Shown: one piece after another, positions 1 through 6,922 of the stretch | Position numbering within the stretch: the first letter of the stretch is position 1 | How the letters are laid out: each line of letters starts with the position of its first letter | Source of the DNA: Lachnospiraceae bacterium | GTDB lineage: Bacteria > Bacillota > Clostridia > Lachnospirales > Lachnospiraceae | Assembly: GCA_900764225.1 (NCBI GenBank) | Contig: CAAFNG010000287.1 | Span: 1-7,067, forward strand | Direction: 5' to 3' | DNA: 7,067 nt | Position numbers and translations under genes: made by a program | Notes under the pieces: generated by a model | Told to the model about the DNA's origin: nothing | The model's database searches: none | What the model saw: only the letters and a program-made list of their open reading frames with translations

Positions 1-169
<169 letters not shown>

Positions 170-231
170 GCATAGATTGCAGCTGCTTTGCGAGAGATTG
201 AAATAAAAACCAGAAAGAGAGAATATAAAAA

Positions 232-1086
232 ATGAATAATATCACAATGACACTTCAGGTAGATCATCTGATTCTGGAGGCTCTGAAAGAAGATATATCC
301 AGTGAGGACGTTACTACAAATTCTGTTATGAAAGAAGCTGTTCCAGGTGAAGTGGATCTGATCTGCAAGGAGGATGGAATCATTGCGGGCCTTGAGATCT
401 TCAGCAGGGTATTTACACTTCTGGATAAAGATACGAAGGTTGAGCTGTTCTGTAAAGATGGTGATGAGGTGAAAAAAGGCCAGAAAATAGGAAAAGTAAC
501 CGGCGATATCCGTGTGCTTCTTTCCGGCGAGCGTGTAGCCCTCAATTATCTCCAGAGAATGAGCGGCATTGCGACTTATACACATTCAGTTGCTGCACTT
601 CTTGAAGGAACAGGAATCACCCTTCTTGATACCAGAAAAACGACGCCGAATATGCGTATTTTTGAAAAATATGCAGTGCGCGTTGGTGGCGGACAGAATC
701 ACAGATATAATCTTTCCGATGGAGTTCTTCTGAAAGACAATCATATCGGTGCAGCAGGAAGTGTTGCCAAAGCTGTAAAAATGGCGCAGGAGTACGCACC
801 TTTTGTCCGCAAGATCGAGGTTGAGGTGGAAAGCCTTGACCAGGTAAAGGAAGCTGTTGAGGCTGGAGCAGATATCATCATGCTGGATAATATGACATCG
901 GAGATGATGAAAGAAGCTATTCAGATCATTGACGGCAGAGCAAAAACAGAATGCTCTGGAAATGTTACAAAAGAAAATATTGCAAAGATCAGGGACGTTG
1001 GTGTAGACTATGTATCAAGTGGAGCATTAACACATTCTGCACCGATCCTTGATATTTCCCTGAAAAATCTTCATCCACTCTCCTGA
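232..1086 (+). CDS. nadC: Nicotinate-nucleotide pyrophosphorylase (quinolinate phosphoribosyltransferase, carboxylating)
   Basis: This 284-residue cytosolic enzyme joins quinolinate to PRPP, releasing CO2 and PPi, to give nicotinate mononucleotide, the last step of de novo pyridine-ring synthesis. Its length is normal for NadC. The N-terminal alpha/beta sandwich covers about residues 8-118, with ERVALNYLQRMSGIAT at 100-115. The phosphoribosyltransferase barrel follows: DTRKTTPNMR (133-142), GGGQNHRYNLSDGVLLKDNH (152-171, Arg/His/Lys of the phosphate and carboxylate site), KIEVEVESL (194-202), DIIMLDNM (214-221), a Cys variant of the ESGN turn at 240-244, and VDYVSSGALTHS (258-269). The ATG at 232 has only a purine-rich AGAAAGAGAG about 10 bases upstream. 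A second ATG five codons in (247) has no better site, so the first is kept. It follows nadB by 62 bases and precedes niaR by 161 bases. Confidence 0.97.
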   Translation: MNNITMTLQVDHLILEALKEDISSEDVTTNSVMKEAVPGEVDLICKEDGIIAGLEIFSRVFTLLDKDTKVELFCKDGDEVKKGQKIGKVTGDIRVLLSGERVALNYLQRMSGIATYTHSVAALLEGTGITLLDTRKTTPNMRIFEKYAVRVGGGQNHRYNLSDGVLLKDNHIGAAGSVAKAVKMAQEYAPFVRKIEVEVESLDQVKEAVEAGADIIMLDNMTSEMMKEAIQIIDGRAKTECSGNVTKENIAKIRDVGVDYVSSGALTHSAPILDISLKNLHPLS

Positions 1087-1247
1087 ATGGACAGGCAGAT
1101 TCCAGAAAAACCGGAAGCTACGACCGAAATGTTCCAAAACAGAAATGTCGGTGGACAAAAAAGATGGCGTTCGGAAAAAAGCGAACCTCATAAAAACGGG
1201 AACACAGATATCAGGAAGAACGGGTGCAGCAGGAAAGGGGAACTTAA

Positions 1248-1760
1248 ATGACTGGTTCAGAACGCAGGGCAGCGATCGTGGATCGAATAAAAAACAGTGA
1301 CCGGCCGGTTTCGGGCAGCGCACTGGCAAAAACATTTCAGGTCAGCAGACAGGTGATCGTGCAGGATATCGCATTGATACGGGCGGAGGGAAGTGATGTG
1401 ATATCTACAAACAGGGGATATATCCTCAATGCTCCGCGTACAGTGAGCCGTATTTTCAAGGTTCACCATACAGATGCGGATCTGGAAAATGAGCTCTGTG
1501 GAATCGTAGATCTTGGCGGAAAGGTGATCAATGTGATGGTGAATCACAGAGTTTACGGACGCATAGAGGCAGAGCTTATGATCGGTTCCAGACGGCAGGT
1601 AGAGAATTTTATGGAGGATATCCGAAACGGAAAATCCAGCCCGCTCAAGAACATCACATCTGATTATCATTATCATAAAGTTGAAGCAGAATCCGAGGAG
1701 ATCCTGGATATGATCCAGGATATGCTGAAGAGACGCGGATTTCTGATCGAAGCAGAATAA
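1248..1760 (+). CDS. niaR: Niacin-responsive transcriptional repressor, HTH plus 3H domain (NiaR/YrxA family)
   Basis: This 170-residue DNA-binding repressor of NAD synthesis and niacin uptake genes has the usual family length. Residues 1-60 form an HTH_11-type winged helix, with the helix-turn-helix around SGSALAKTFQVSRQVIVQDI (22-41) and a wing at about 50-60. Residues 66-167 form the 3H domain, which binds niacin and a divalent metal. Candidate metal ligands are His74, Glu82, His141 and His143. Their spacing (8, 59, 2) equals that of the nickel site I recall for Thermotoga maritima TM1602 (His79, Glu87, His146, His148). His100 in NHRVYG is the remaining conserved histidine. The ATG at 1248 follows AGGAAAGGGG with good spacing. 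Sitting at the end of nadB-nadC, it probably autoregulates its operon, but the operon promoter is outside the window and no operator can be identified here. An intrinsic terminator follows nine bases after the stop. Confidence 0.95.
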   Translation: MTGSERRAAIVDRIKNSDRPVSGSALAKTFQVSRQVIVQDIALIRAEGSDVISTNRGYILNAPRTVSRIFKVHHTDADLENELCGIVDLGGKVINVMVNHRVYGRIEAELMIGSRRQVENFMEDIRNGKSSPLKNITSDYHYHKVEAESEEILDMIQDMLKRRGFLIEAE

Positions 1761-1768
1761 AAATAGTG

Positions 1769-1815
1769 AAGCTTCCGGATATGGCAGAAAGATGCTGTAT
1801 TCCGGGAGCTTTTTT
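1769..1815 (+). terminator. Intrinsic terminator of the nadBC-niaR operon
   Basis: The arms 1769-1779 (AAGCTTCCGGA) and 1801-1811 (TCCGGGAGCTT) pair over 11 bases with one G-U pair. The stem is followed by a run of six T (1810-1815). It lies nine bases after the niaR stop and ends the plus-strand NAD operon. The loop is about 21 bases and can form a small inner stem (GCA/TGC). Confidence 0.9.
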
Positions 1816-1820
1816 GTCGG

Positions 1821-1859
1821 AAAAAGACCACAGCCTGCATGACATGCAGGCTGTGGTCT
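1821..1859 (-). terminator. Intrinsic terminator of the cellobiose phosphorylase gene
   Basis: This is a perfect 17-base inverted repeat: 1825-1841 and 1843-1859 are exact complements around a single A at 1842. In RNA it would form about 14 base pairs with a 7-base loop. On the minus strand the hairpin is followed by TTTTT (complement of 1821-1825). The minus-strand gene ends at 1891, about 30 bases before it. It sits back to back with the niaR terminator, five bases away, so the two convergent units are separately insulated. The weaker GATTTT on the other side could let it also act on plus-strand transcripts. Confidence 0.87.
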
Positions 1860-1890
1860 GATTTTAAAATATCCTGAAAAGTCTGAAAGC

Positions 1891-3816
1891 TTATCCCATA
1901 TAAGCGGTTACGAAATATTCCTTTTTATCTGCTTCATAAGGAATTATATTTCCATCAATTTCCTTTCCGTCCACGTTCAGATGAGTGATGCCTTTCTGTA
2001 CGTTGGATGGATTTTTGATCTGGATGTGATATACGGCATCACGGAAAATTCTGGTGATGGTGAAATCCCCGAAGCCCTCCGGAATACAAGGATCAATGCG
2101 AAGTCCTTCGTAATCCGGGCAGACGCCGAGGATCGCCTGGGAAAGGTTGACGAAGGTCCATGCGGCAGTGCCGGTAAGCCAGCTGTTTTTGGCTTCGCCG
2201 TGGCGGGCTGCATCAGCACCGGCAACCATCTGTGAGTATACATATGGTTCTGTACGGTGAATCTCGCTGATATCTTCAATGCAGGAAGGGCAGGTCTTGC
2301 TGTAGATCTCATAAGCACGGTTTCCACGTCCGATCACAGTTTCTGCAATGGAGACCCATGGGTTATTGTGGCAGAAGATACCGGCATTTTCCTTATATCC
2401 AGGCGGGTAGGAGCTGATTTCGCCAAGGTTAAGGTAATACCGGGTGTAAGCAGGCTGCAGGAGCATGATTCCGTATTTCGTGTACAGACGTTCTTTTACG
2501 GAATCGAGAGCTTTTTCTGCCAGACCTTCTTTAACACCGACACCGGCCATAACACAGAATCCCTGTGGCTCGATGAAAATCTGTCCTTCTTTGCATTCAG
2601 AAGAACCAATTTTCTCGGAGGCTGCATCGTAAGCTCGAAGGAACCAGCTGCCGTCCCAGCCGGCATCCAGGATTGCCTGATACATGTTTTTTACTTCTTT
2701 TTCGGCTTTTTCGGAAAGCTCTGTATTGCCGTAGAGCTTGCTGATCTTTGCAAATTCGTCACCGTATTTTACAAACATACCTGCAATAAATACGGATTCT
2801 GCAACTGATCCCTCGGATGGGCCTGTTGTCTGGAAGGATTCACCTGGCTCAGAGGAAAAACAGTTCAGATTCAGGCAGTCATTCCAGTCTGCCCGGCCGA
2901 TCAGCGGAAGCTTATGCGGACCAAGATGGTCTGCTGTGTACTGGAAGGAACGGCGAAGATGCTCAAACAACGTTTCCTCTGTGCCTGGCTTGCAGTCGAA
3001 CGGAACCTGTGCATCCAGAATAGAAGCATCGCCGGTTTCTTTCAGATAGGCAGCAACTGCAGCAATCAGCCAGAGATTGATCTGATGAACGGCAGCGGGA
3101 TACCAGCCACTTGCAATGGAGTTATGGCATTTGCACTCACGTACTGCATCCGGAATGGCGTTGCTGTTATAAGCACCAAGGAAATCATCACGGCTGGTAT
3201 CAAATCCGTCTACAGAAGTATTTACTGTAAAGAAACTGTAATGGTTTCTACGTTCGCGGTATTCTGTTTTATGATAAATAGTGCTGTCTTCGATCTCGAC
3301 TTCTCCGATGCTTAAGTTTCGCTGGAAGTTTGTCATATCGTCCATGGCATTCCAGAGACAGAATTCTACATAGGAGAAAAGGGAGAAGCTTTTTTCCTCA
3401 GAGGAAGTGTTTTCCAATGTGAGCAGATTGATCTCGCAGGCTGCGTCTACAGGTACGAAAGCCAGAAGCTCTGCACCAAGCCCGTTCTTACTGCTTTTGA
3501 AACGGGTATATCCCATTCCGTGTCTGCATTCGTAGGAATCCAGCTCCGTGCGGGATGGCATGAATCCCGGGTTCCAGACGGTTCCGTTATCATTGATATA
3601 GTAATATTTTCCGTTGGAATCGTTTGGAATATCGTTGTAGCGGTAACGGGTAATGCGGAGCAGCTTGGCATCTTTGTAGAAGCTGTAACCTCCGCCGGTG
3701 TTGGAGATCAGGCTGAAAAAGTCCTGGGATCCGAGATAATTGATCCATGGTAAAGGGGTGCGGGGAGTTGTGATGACATATTCACGGGCTTCGTCGTCAA
3801 AATATCCGAATTTCAT
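1891..3816 (-). CDS. cbp: Cellobiose phosphorylase (GH94), carrying an in-frame internal deletion of about 170 residues
   Basis: GH94 enzymes of this type split cellobiose with phosphate into glucose 1-phosphate and glucose in the cytosol. The reading frame codes for 641 residues against about 810-820 for intact relatives. Residues 1-246 are the N-terminal beta-sandwich (start [28 protein letters not shown] at 96-105; [15 protein letters not shown] at 181-195). Residues 248-641 are the later (alpha/alpha)6 barrel and C-terminal part: [16 protein letters not shown] (306-321, including the Asp I take to be the general acid), GESFQTT (325-331), IEPQGF (415-420), [15 protein letters not shown] (473-487), [11 protein letters not shown] (543-553). 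The two parts join abruptly at [11 protein letters not shown] (residues 247/248, bases 3073-3078). Family members have the linker, the first barrel helices with the GMGFRDSNQDLLGF-type -1 sugar site, and the GFNDDP loop in between. The product is therefore probably inactive. The start is fixed by AAGGAGG (3823-3829) six bases before ATG. Cellobiose rather than cellodextrin specificity is inferred from overall similarity. Confidence 0.9.
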   Translation of the reverse strand: MKFGYFDDEAREYVITTPRTPLPWINYLGSQDFFSLISNTGGGYSFYKDAKLLRITRYRYNDIPNDSNGKYYYINDNGTVWNPGFMPSRTELDSYECRHGMGYTRFKSSKNGLGAELLAFVPVDAACEINLLTLENTSSEEKSFSLFSYVEFCLWNAMDDMTNFQRNLSIGEVEIEDSTIYHKTEYRERRNHYSFFTVNTSVDGFDTSRDDFLGAYNSNAIPDAVRECKCHNSIASGWYPAAVHQINLWLIAAVAAYLKETGDASILDAQVPFDCKPGTEETLFEHLRRSFQYTADHLGPHKLPLIGRADWNDCLNLNCFSSEPGESFQTTGPSEGSVAESVFIAGMFVKYGDEFAKISKLYGNTELSEKAEKEVKNMYQAILDAGWDGSWFLRAYDAASEKIGSSECKEGQIFIEPQGFCVMAGVGVKEGLAEKALDSVKERLYTKYGIMLLQPAYTRYYLNLGEISSYPPGYKENAGIFCHNNPWVSIAETVIGRGNRAYEIYSKTCPSCIEDISEIHRTEPYVYSQMVAGADAARHGEAKNSWLTGTAAWTFVNLSQAILGVCPDYEGLRIDPCIPEGFGDFTITRIFRDAVYHIQIKNPSNVQKGITHLNVDGKEIDGNIIPYEADKKEYFVTAYMG

Positions 3817-3822
3817 ATAGAA

Positions 3823-3829
3823 CCTCCTT
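3823..3829 (-). promoter_or_regulatory. Strong Shine-Dalgarno of the cellobiose phosphorylase gene
   Basis: On the minus strand the sequence reads TAAGGAGGTT followed by CTATATG. It is a near-perfect anti-16S match placed six bases upstream of the ATG at 3816. It decides the start codon and suggests that the gene was once translated efficiently despite its present internal gap. Confidence 0.85.
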
Positions 3830-3890
3830 AAAATCCAAAATCAGTGAAAATAAAATATGGTTATGATTCGGGAAAATAAAAAGCAAGAAA

Positions 3891-3920
3891 ATTATATTAC
3901 GAAAACGAATAAGTTTAGAA
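3891..3920 (-). promoter_or_regulatory. Candidate promoter of the cellobiose phosphorylase gene
   Basis: A perfect TATAAT lies on the minus strand at 3896-3891. Eighteen bases upstream is TTCTAA (3920-3915), a poor -35. The spacer contains TTCGTTTTCG, which loosely resembles a LacI-family or catabolite (cre-like) operator with a central CG, but it matches the cre consensus at only about three quarters of its fixed positions. The transcript would start near 3884 with a leader of about 70 bases. This is a candidate only. Confidence 0.4.
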
Positions 3921-3933
3921 TATTAAAGGAATA

Positions 3934-3973
3934 AATTCGATAGAATTAAGATTCACCATCAGTATAGCGAATT
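3934..3973. repeat. AT-rich inverted repeat upstream of the phosphorylase promoter
   Basis: AATTCGATA at 3934-3942 and TAGCGAATT at 3965-3973 are inverted copies with one mismatch. The left copy also overlaps a perfect small palindrome (AATTC, GATA, GAATT at 3934-3947). The position, about 40-80 bases upstream of the likely -10, would suit a regulator-binding site for a divergent sugar module. The region is AT-rich, so chance is a fair alternative. Confidence 0.25.
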
Positions 3974-3983
3974 AAAATGATAA

Positions 3984-4091
3984 AATCAACATGTGGGATT
4001 GTTTGTGACGATCATTCCACTGATCGTAGTTTACCTGATCCTGTCGAAGTATATTGTGGCAGGGGTGGGCCCTGGTGGTGTAAAAGGATAA
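3984..4091 (+). pseudogene. Orphan 3' end of a MalG-type sugar ABC transporter permease
   Basis: Read in the frame that ends at TAA 4089-4091, this short stretch gives VGLFVTIIPLIVVYLILSKY then IVAGVGPGGVKG and stop. That is the characteristic C-terminus of carbohydrate ABC permeases of the MalG/binding-protein-dependent family: a last transmembrane helix, then a Q/SKYxVxGxxxGxVKG tail ending on a natural stop. Going upstream, the frame closes at TAA 3981-3983, so only about 30 of the usual 270-300 codons remain. There is no start codon with a ribosome site, so it is not a functional gene. It points away from the phosphorylase gene, as expected if a divergent cellobiose-importer operon once lay here and was removed by a deletion whose right end falls inside the permease gene. 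The fragment call rests on reading the translation by eye; the tail motif is distinctive. Confidence 0.72.
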
Positions 4092-4161
4092 AATATGCAA
4101 AAGAAAAGATGTACAGAATGAGAAAATTTTGTTAGAATAAAAAAAGTGAATGTAAAGATAA

Positions 4162-4194
4162 AAGAAGGAATCCTGCAGGCCGGGGTTCCTTCTT
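4162..4194. terminator. Hairpin, possible terminator of the former ABC permease operon
   Basis: AAGAAGGAATCC (4162-4173) pairs with GGGTTCCTTCTT (4183-4194) over 12 bases with one G-U pair and a 9-base loop. It begins about 70 bases after the stop of the permease remnant. The stem's own TTCCTTCTT is only U-like on the plus strand, while the minus strand has CTTCTTTTATCTTT. It may therefore end plus-strand readthrough weakly, or shield the phosphorylase promoter region from antisense transcription. Confidence 0.5.
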
Positions 4195-4306
4195 GTGCCC
4201 TGTGTAAAATATAAAATGCAAAAACAGGGCGAGTACAGGCTGCAGACAGATGCAACGAACGGGAAAAAGAAGACAGGAACAGCAGCCGGATATGTATGGA
4301 GGGGAA

Positions 4307-4957
4307 ATGGATTATCAGAGTTTGTTTACATTTATCCTGGAGATGGCAGGGACGATTGCGTTTGCTGCTTCCGGAGCCATGGTAGGAGCGCAGAGAGGAA
4401 TGGATATTTTTGGCGTCTGTGTTCTTGGCGTAGTGACAGCCGTGGGAGGAGGAGCGACCAGAGATATTATTCTGGGAATCGTGCCGCCCGGCATGTTTCA
4501 GGATCCTTTGTATACACTTGTGGCAACGATCACAGCCTGTATCGTATTTGGAGTGATGTACTGGAAGCAGGAGCTTCTGGAGGGAGAAAACAGGCTGCTT
4601 TATGATAAGGTGATGCTGGTGATGGATTCTATAGGTCTTGGAGTGTTTACGGTTATGGGAGTGGATAAGGGAATTCAGCAGGGTTATGCAGGGAAGATGT
4701 TTTTTCTCGTCTTTCTGGGAACGGTTACCGGTGTTGGCGGCGGATTGATCCGTGATATAATGGCCGGAGTGCCGCCGTATATTTTTGTGCGCCATATTTA
4801 TGCCTGTGCGTCTATTGTTGGTGCTGTTGTCGGCGTGTGGGTGTACCGCCTGTTCGGAGGGGTACCTGCCATGGTGACAGGAACTGTTGTGGTGATCCTG
4901 ATCCGGTATCTGGCTGCACATTACCGGTGGAACCTGCCGAGACTGAGGAGAGAGTAG
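4307..4957 (+). CDS. TRIC/UPF0126 family membrane channel protein (YicG-like)
   Basis: This is a 216-residue integral membrane protein made of two tandem repeats of the UPF0126/TRIC fold, each with a GGGxxRD signature: GGGATRD at 47-53 and GGGLIRD at 144-150. Each signature is followed by a Pro-Pro pair (60-61 and 156-157). About seven hydrophobic segments are visible, near residues 5-26, 33-48, 66-85, 101-118, 130-147, 163-182 and 185-204. Prokaryotic TRIC proteins form trimeric, mainly potassium-selective channels, and some relatives have been proposed to carry glycine; the substrate here is unknown. An ATG at 4250 would add 19 charged residues without a ribosome site, and one at 4292 also lacks one. 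The ATG at 4307 follows GGAGGGG and starts exactly where family members usually do (MDYQSLFTFILEMAGTIAFA). The gene is monocistronic, with a bidirectional terminator 47 bases after its stop. Confidence 0.9.
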   Translation: MDYQSLFTFILEMAGTIAFAASGAMVGAQRGMDIFGVCVLGVVTAVGGGATRDIILGIVPPGMFQDPLYTLVATITACIVFGVMYWKQELLEGENRLLYDKVMLVMDSIGLGVFTVMGVDKGIQQGYAGKMFFLVFLGTVTGVGGGLIRDIMAGVPPYIFVRHIYACASIVGAVVGVWVYRLFGGVPAMVTGTVVVILIRYLAAHYRWNLPRLRRE

Positions 4958-5003
4958 AATAGGAAATGTAATGCAGATCAATGACGGAAACGAAACAGGA
5001 TAT

Positions 5004-5045
5004 AAAAAGAACCGGAACGTGTTACCATACGTTCCGGTTCTTTTT
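5004..5045. terminator. Bidirectional intrinsic terminator between the TRIC gene and amt-PII
   Basis: A perfect 17-base stem is formed by 5004-5020 (AAAAAGAACCGGAACGT) and 5029-5045, with an 8-base loop (5021-5028). It reads as a G/C-rich stem followed by TTTTT on both strands. The TRIC stop is 46 bases to the left and the amt-PII stop 40 bases to the right, so one structure serves both convergent genes. Confidence 0.95.
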
Positions 5046-5085
5046 GGCTTTTCTGGTTTTGCTGTTGTCTGTTAAGAATCTGCGA

Positions 5086-6813
5086 TCAGGCATCTGTATC
5101 CTGAAGAGCCAGGAAGCCTTCCTCACCTGTACGGATCTTGACAACGTTTTCGATATCGTAAACAAATACTTTTCCGTCACCGATCTGACCGGTGTGGAGA
5201 ACTGCTTTGGCAGTATCAATAACTTTCTGAACAGGTACCAGACTGACAACGATCTCAATCTTAACCTTCGGACGGAGATTCATATCAACCTCAACACCAC
5301 GATAGTAGGTTGGAGCACCTTTCTGGACTCCGCAGCCCATAACGTTGGTGATGGTGATTCCGGTTACGCCGATCTCGTTCATGGCCTGCATGAAGTCGTC
5401 CAGCTTGTTCGGACGGGTGATGATAACAACCTTTGTAAGCTTGTGTACGCCATCTGCCGGAATTTCCGGAACAGATTCAGCAGGAGCAGAAGGAGCATGC
5501 TTTACAACAGGAGCTTTTACGGAAGTGCCCATAGGAGCAGGAGCTTTTGTCATGGTATCCTGTACAAAGAATCCGTCGTATGCACTTGCAAGACCGTGCT
5601 CTTTTACATCAAGACCTGCGATCTCTTCCTCAGCGGAAACACGAAGACCAATGGTGTGTTTGATCACCTGGAAGATAATTGTCATGGTAACGGCTACCCA
5701 TGCGATGGTAATAGCCATACCTGCGAACTGAACTGCAAAACCATGGAAACCGCCGCCTGTGAAAAGACCTTTCCACTCAGTTCCGGCACCGTCAGAGAAA
5801 AGTCCGACAGCAAGAGTTCCGAATGCACCATTGAGACCGTGGACACCAACAGCGCCAACAGGGTCATCGATTTTCAGAACCTTGTCGATAAACTCAATAC
5901 CAAATACTACGATAAATCCGGAAATGATTCCGATGATAGCTGCGGATGTAGGAGAAACGGTATCGCAGCCGGCTGTGATCGCTACAAGTCCTGCGAGAGA
6001 ACCGTTAAGGGACATGGAAACATCCGGCTTTTTGTAGCGGATCCATGTGATCAGCATAACAGTGCAGGTTGCAACTGCAGCAGAAAGGTTTGTAGTTACG
6101 AAGATTTTTCCGGCACTTACGATGGCATCGCCTTCCATGCTTACAGTGGAAGCACCGTTGAAGCCGAACCAGCAGAACCAGAGAATAAATACACCAAGTG
6201 CGCCGACGGTAAGGTTATGTCCCGGAATCGCTCTGGATTTGCCGGATTTGGAATATTTTCCGATACGAGGTCCAAGAATGATGGCACCGACAAAAGCAGC
6301 TACACCACCGACCATATGAACGGCGCAGGAGCCTGCAAAATCATGAAATCCCATCTGGCTGATGAAGCCGCCGCCCCAGATCCAGTGACCGGATACCGGA
6401 TATACGACGAGACTGATCAGGAAACTGTAAATACAGTAGGAGATGAATTTGGTACGTTCTGCCATGGCACCGGATACGATGGTGGCAGCTGTTGCACAGA
6501 ATACAGTCTGGAAGATGAGAAAAGCCCAGAATGGAACACCGTTCGGAAGCATTGCGTTTCCGTAGTTGGCTTCTGTGGCGATTCCGCCGATCTTACCGAT
6601 GAAACCATTTCCAGCACCGAACATGAGACCAAATCCAACCAGCCAGAAGACCGGCGTACCGATACAGAAGTCCATCAGGTTTTTCATAATAATGTTACCT
6701 GCGTTTTTGGCTCGTGTGAAGCCTGTTTCTACCATTGCGAATCCGGCCTGCATAAAGAAGACCAGTGCGGCGCCGACCAGCACCCATATTGTGTTTACTG
6801 CGGAAAATTCCAT
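5086..6813 (-). CDS. amt: Ammonium transporter with fused C-terminal PII signalling domain (Amt-PII)
   Basis: This 575-residue membrane protein is an ammonium channel/transporter joined to its own nitrogen sensor. Amt occupies about residues 1-418: PFWAFLIFQTVF (94-105) with gate phenylalanines, Asp158 and His166 in HDFAGSCAVHMVGG, FGFNGAS (216-222), the second pore His325 in VGVHGLNGAFG, and the cytosolic tail LRVSAEEEIAGLDVKEHG (390-407). An Ala/Pro-rich linker covers about 422-456. PII covers about 457-568 and aligns without gaps to E. coli GlnB with an offset of 458: Gln497 (Q39), Tyr504 (Y46), Arg505 (R47, the residue that enters the AmtB pore in GlnK), Lys516 (K58), GDGK at 545-548 (K90), Arg561 (R103). 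The uridylylated Tyr51 corresponds to Val509, and R101 to Lys559. So ATP/ADP and 2-oxoglutarate sensing look possible, but classic GlnD control does not. The start follows GGGAGG (6823-6828) by nine bases. Amt-PII fusions are known from some anaerobic Firmicutes. Confidence 0.96.
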   Translation of the reverse strand: MEFSAVNTIWVLVGAALVFFMQAGFAMVETGFTRAKNAGNIIMKNLMDFCIGTPVFWLVGFGLMFGAGNGFIGKIGGIATEANYGNAMLPNGVPFWAFLIFQTVFCATAATIVSGAMAERTKFISYCIYSFLISLVVYPVSGHWIWGGGFISQMGFHDFAGSCAVHMVGGVAAFVGAIILGPRIGKYSKSGKSRAIPGHNLTVGALGVFILWFCWFGFNGASTVSMEGDAIVSAGKIFVTTNLSAAVATCTVMLITWIRYKKPDVSMSLNGSLAGLVAITAGCDTVSPTSAAIIGIISGFIVVFGIEFIDKVLKIDDPVGAVGVHGLNGAFGTLAVGLFSDGAGTEWKGLFTGGGFHGFAVQFAGMAITIAWVAVTMTIIFQVIKHTIGLRVSAEEEIAGLDVKEHGLASAYDGFFVQDTMTKAPAPMGTSVKAPVVKHAPSAPAESVPEIPADGVHKLTKVVIITRPNKLDDFMQAMNEIGVTGITITNVMGCGVQKGAPTYYRGVEVDMNLRPKVKIEIVVSLVPVQKVIDTAKAVLHTGQIGDGKVFVYDIENVVKIRTGEEGFLALQDTDA

Positions 6814-6858
6814 AATAATATTCCTCCCTCATAAAAATTTCCTCATATTTTATAAAAT

Positions 6859-6906
6859 GCAAAAAGCGCAATGTCTGGAAATGTAACCAGTTCATCGCGC
6901 TTTTGC
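6859..6906 (-). promoter_or_regulatory. Terminator-like hairpin in the amt-PII leader
   Basis: In minus-strand RNA, AAAAGCGCGATG (from 6904-6893) pairs with CATTGCGCTTTT (from 6873-6862) over 12 bases including one G-U pair. Inside is CTGG/CCAG with an 8-base loop. A run of U (complement of 6861-6865) forms and follows the 3' arm. On the plus strand the G-U position becomes an A-C mismatch, so the structure is better formed in the amt direction. It ends about 45 bases before the amt start. It may be an attenuator in the leader, or the terminator of a minus-strand gene lying beyond the contig end. Confidence 0.6.
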
Positions 6907-6922
6907 GAATATAAAATCCATA

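Noticed and set aside
1087..1251. A 54-codon frame directly after the nadC stop, in the nadC frame and overlapping the niaR start by ATGA
   Set aside because: Its arrangement looks like translational coupling or stop readthrough, but the text is almost all Lys/Arg/Asn/Glu/Gly with hardly any hydrophobic residues, and there is no Shine-Dalgarno. The stretch is better read as A-rich spacer with small hairpins (1123-1152; 1169-1186).
3899..3913. A catabolite repression (cre) site in the phosphorylase promoter
   Set aside because: The central AAAACGAA fits, but the outer T and the C-W end of the consensus are missing, so it is only mentioned as a loose resemblance.
4197..4230. GCCCTG/CAGGGC inverted repeat flanking TAAAATATAAAAT upstream of the TRIC gene
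   Set aside because: It could be an operator around a -10 element, but the arms are only six bases and no credible -35 lies at the right distance.
4250..4306. A longer N-terminus for the TRIC protein from ATG 4250 or 4292
   Set aside because: The added residues are polar and unlike the family, and neither ATG has a ribosome site, whereas GGAGGGG precedes ATG 4307.
4031..4981. A 316-codon open frame on the minus strand opposite the TRIC gene
   Set aside because: The translation is His/Ser-rich without domains and mirrors the membrane-protein codons on the plus strand; there is no promoter or ribosome site.
4981..6834. A 617-codon open frame on the plus strand opposite amt-PII
   Set aside because: It is antisense to a fully conserved Amt-PII gene, begins next to the bidirectional terminator, has no ribosome site and gives a Cys/His/Asp-rich text without any recognisable domain. 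It arises from codon bias of the minus-strand gene.
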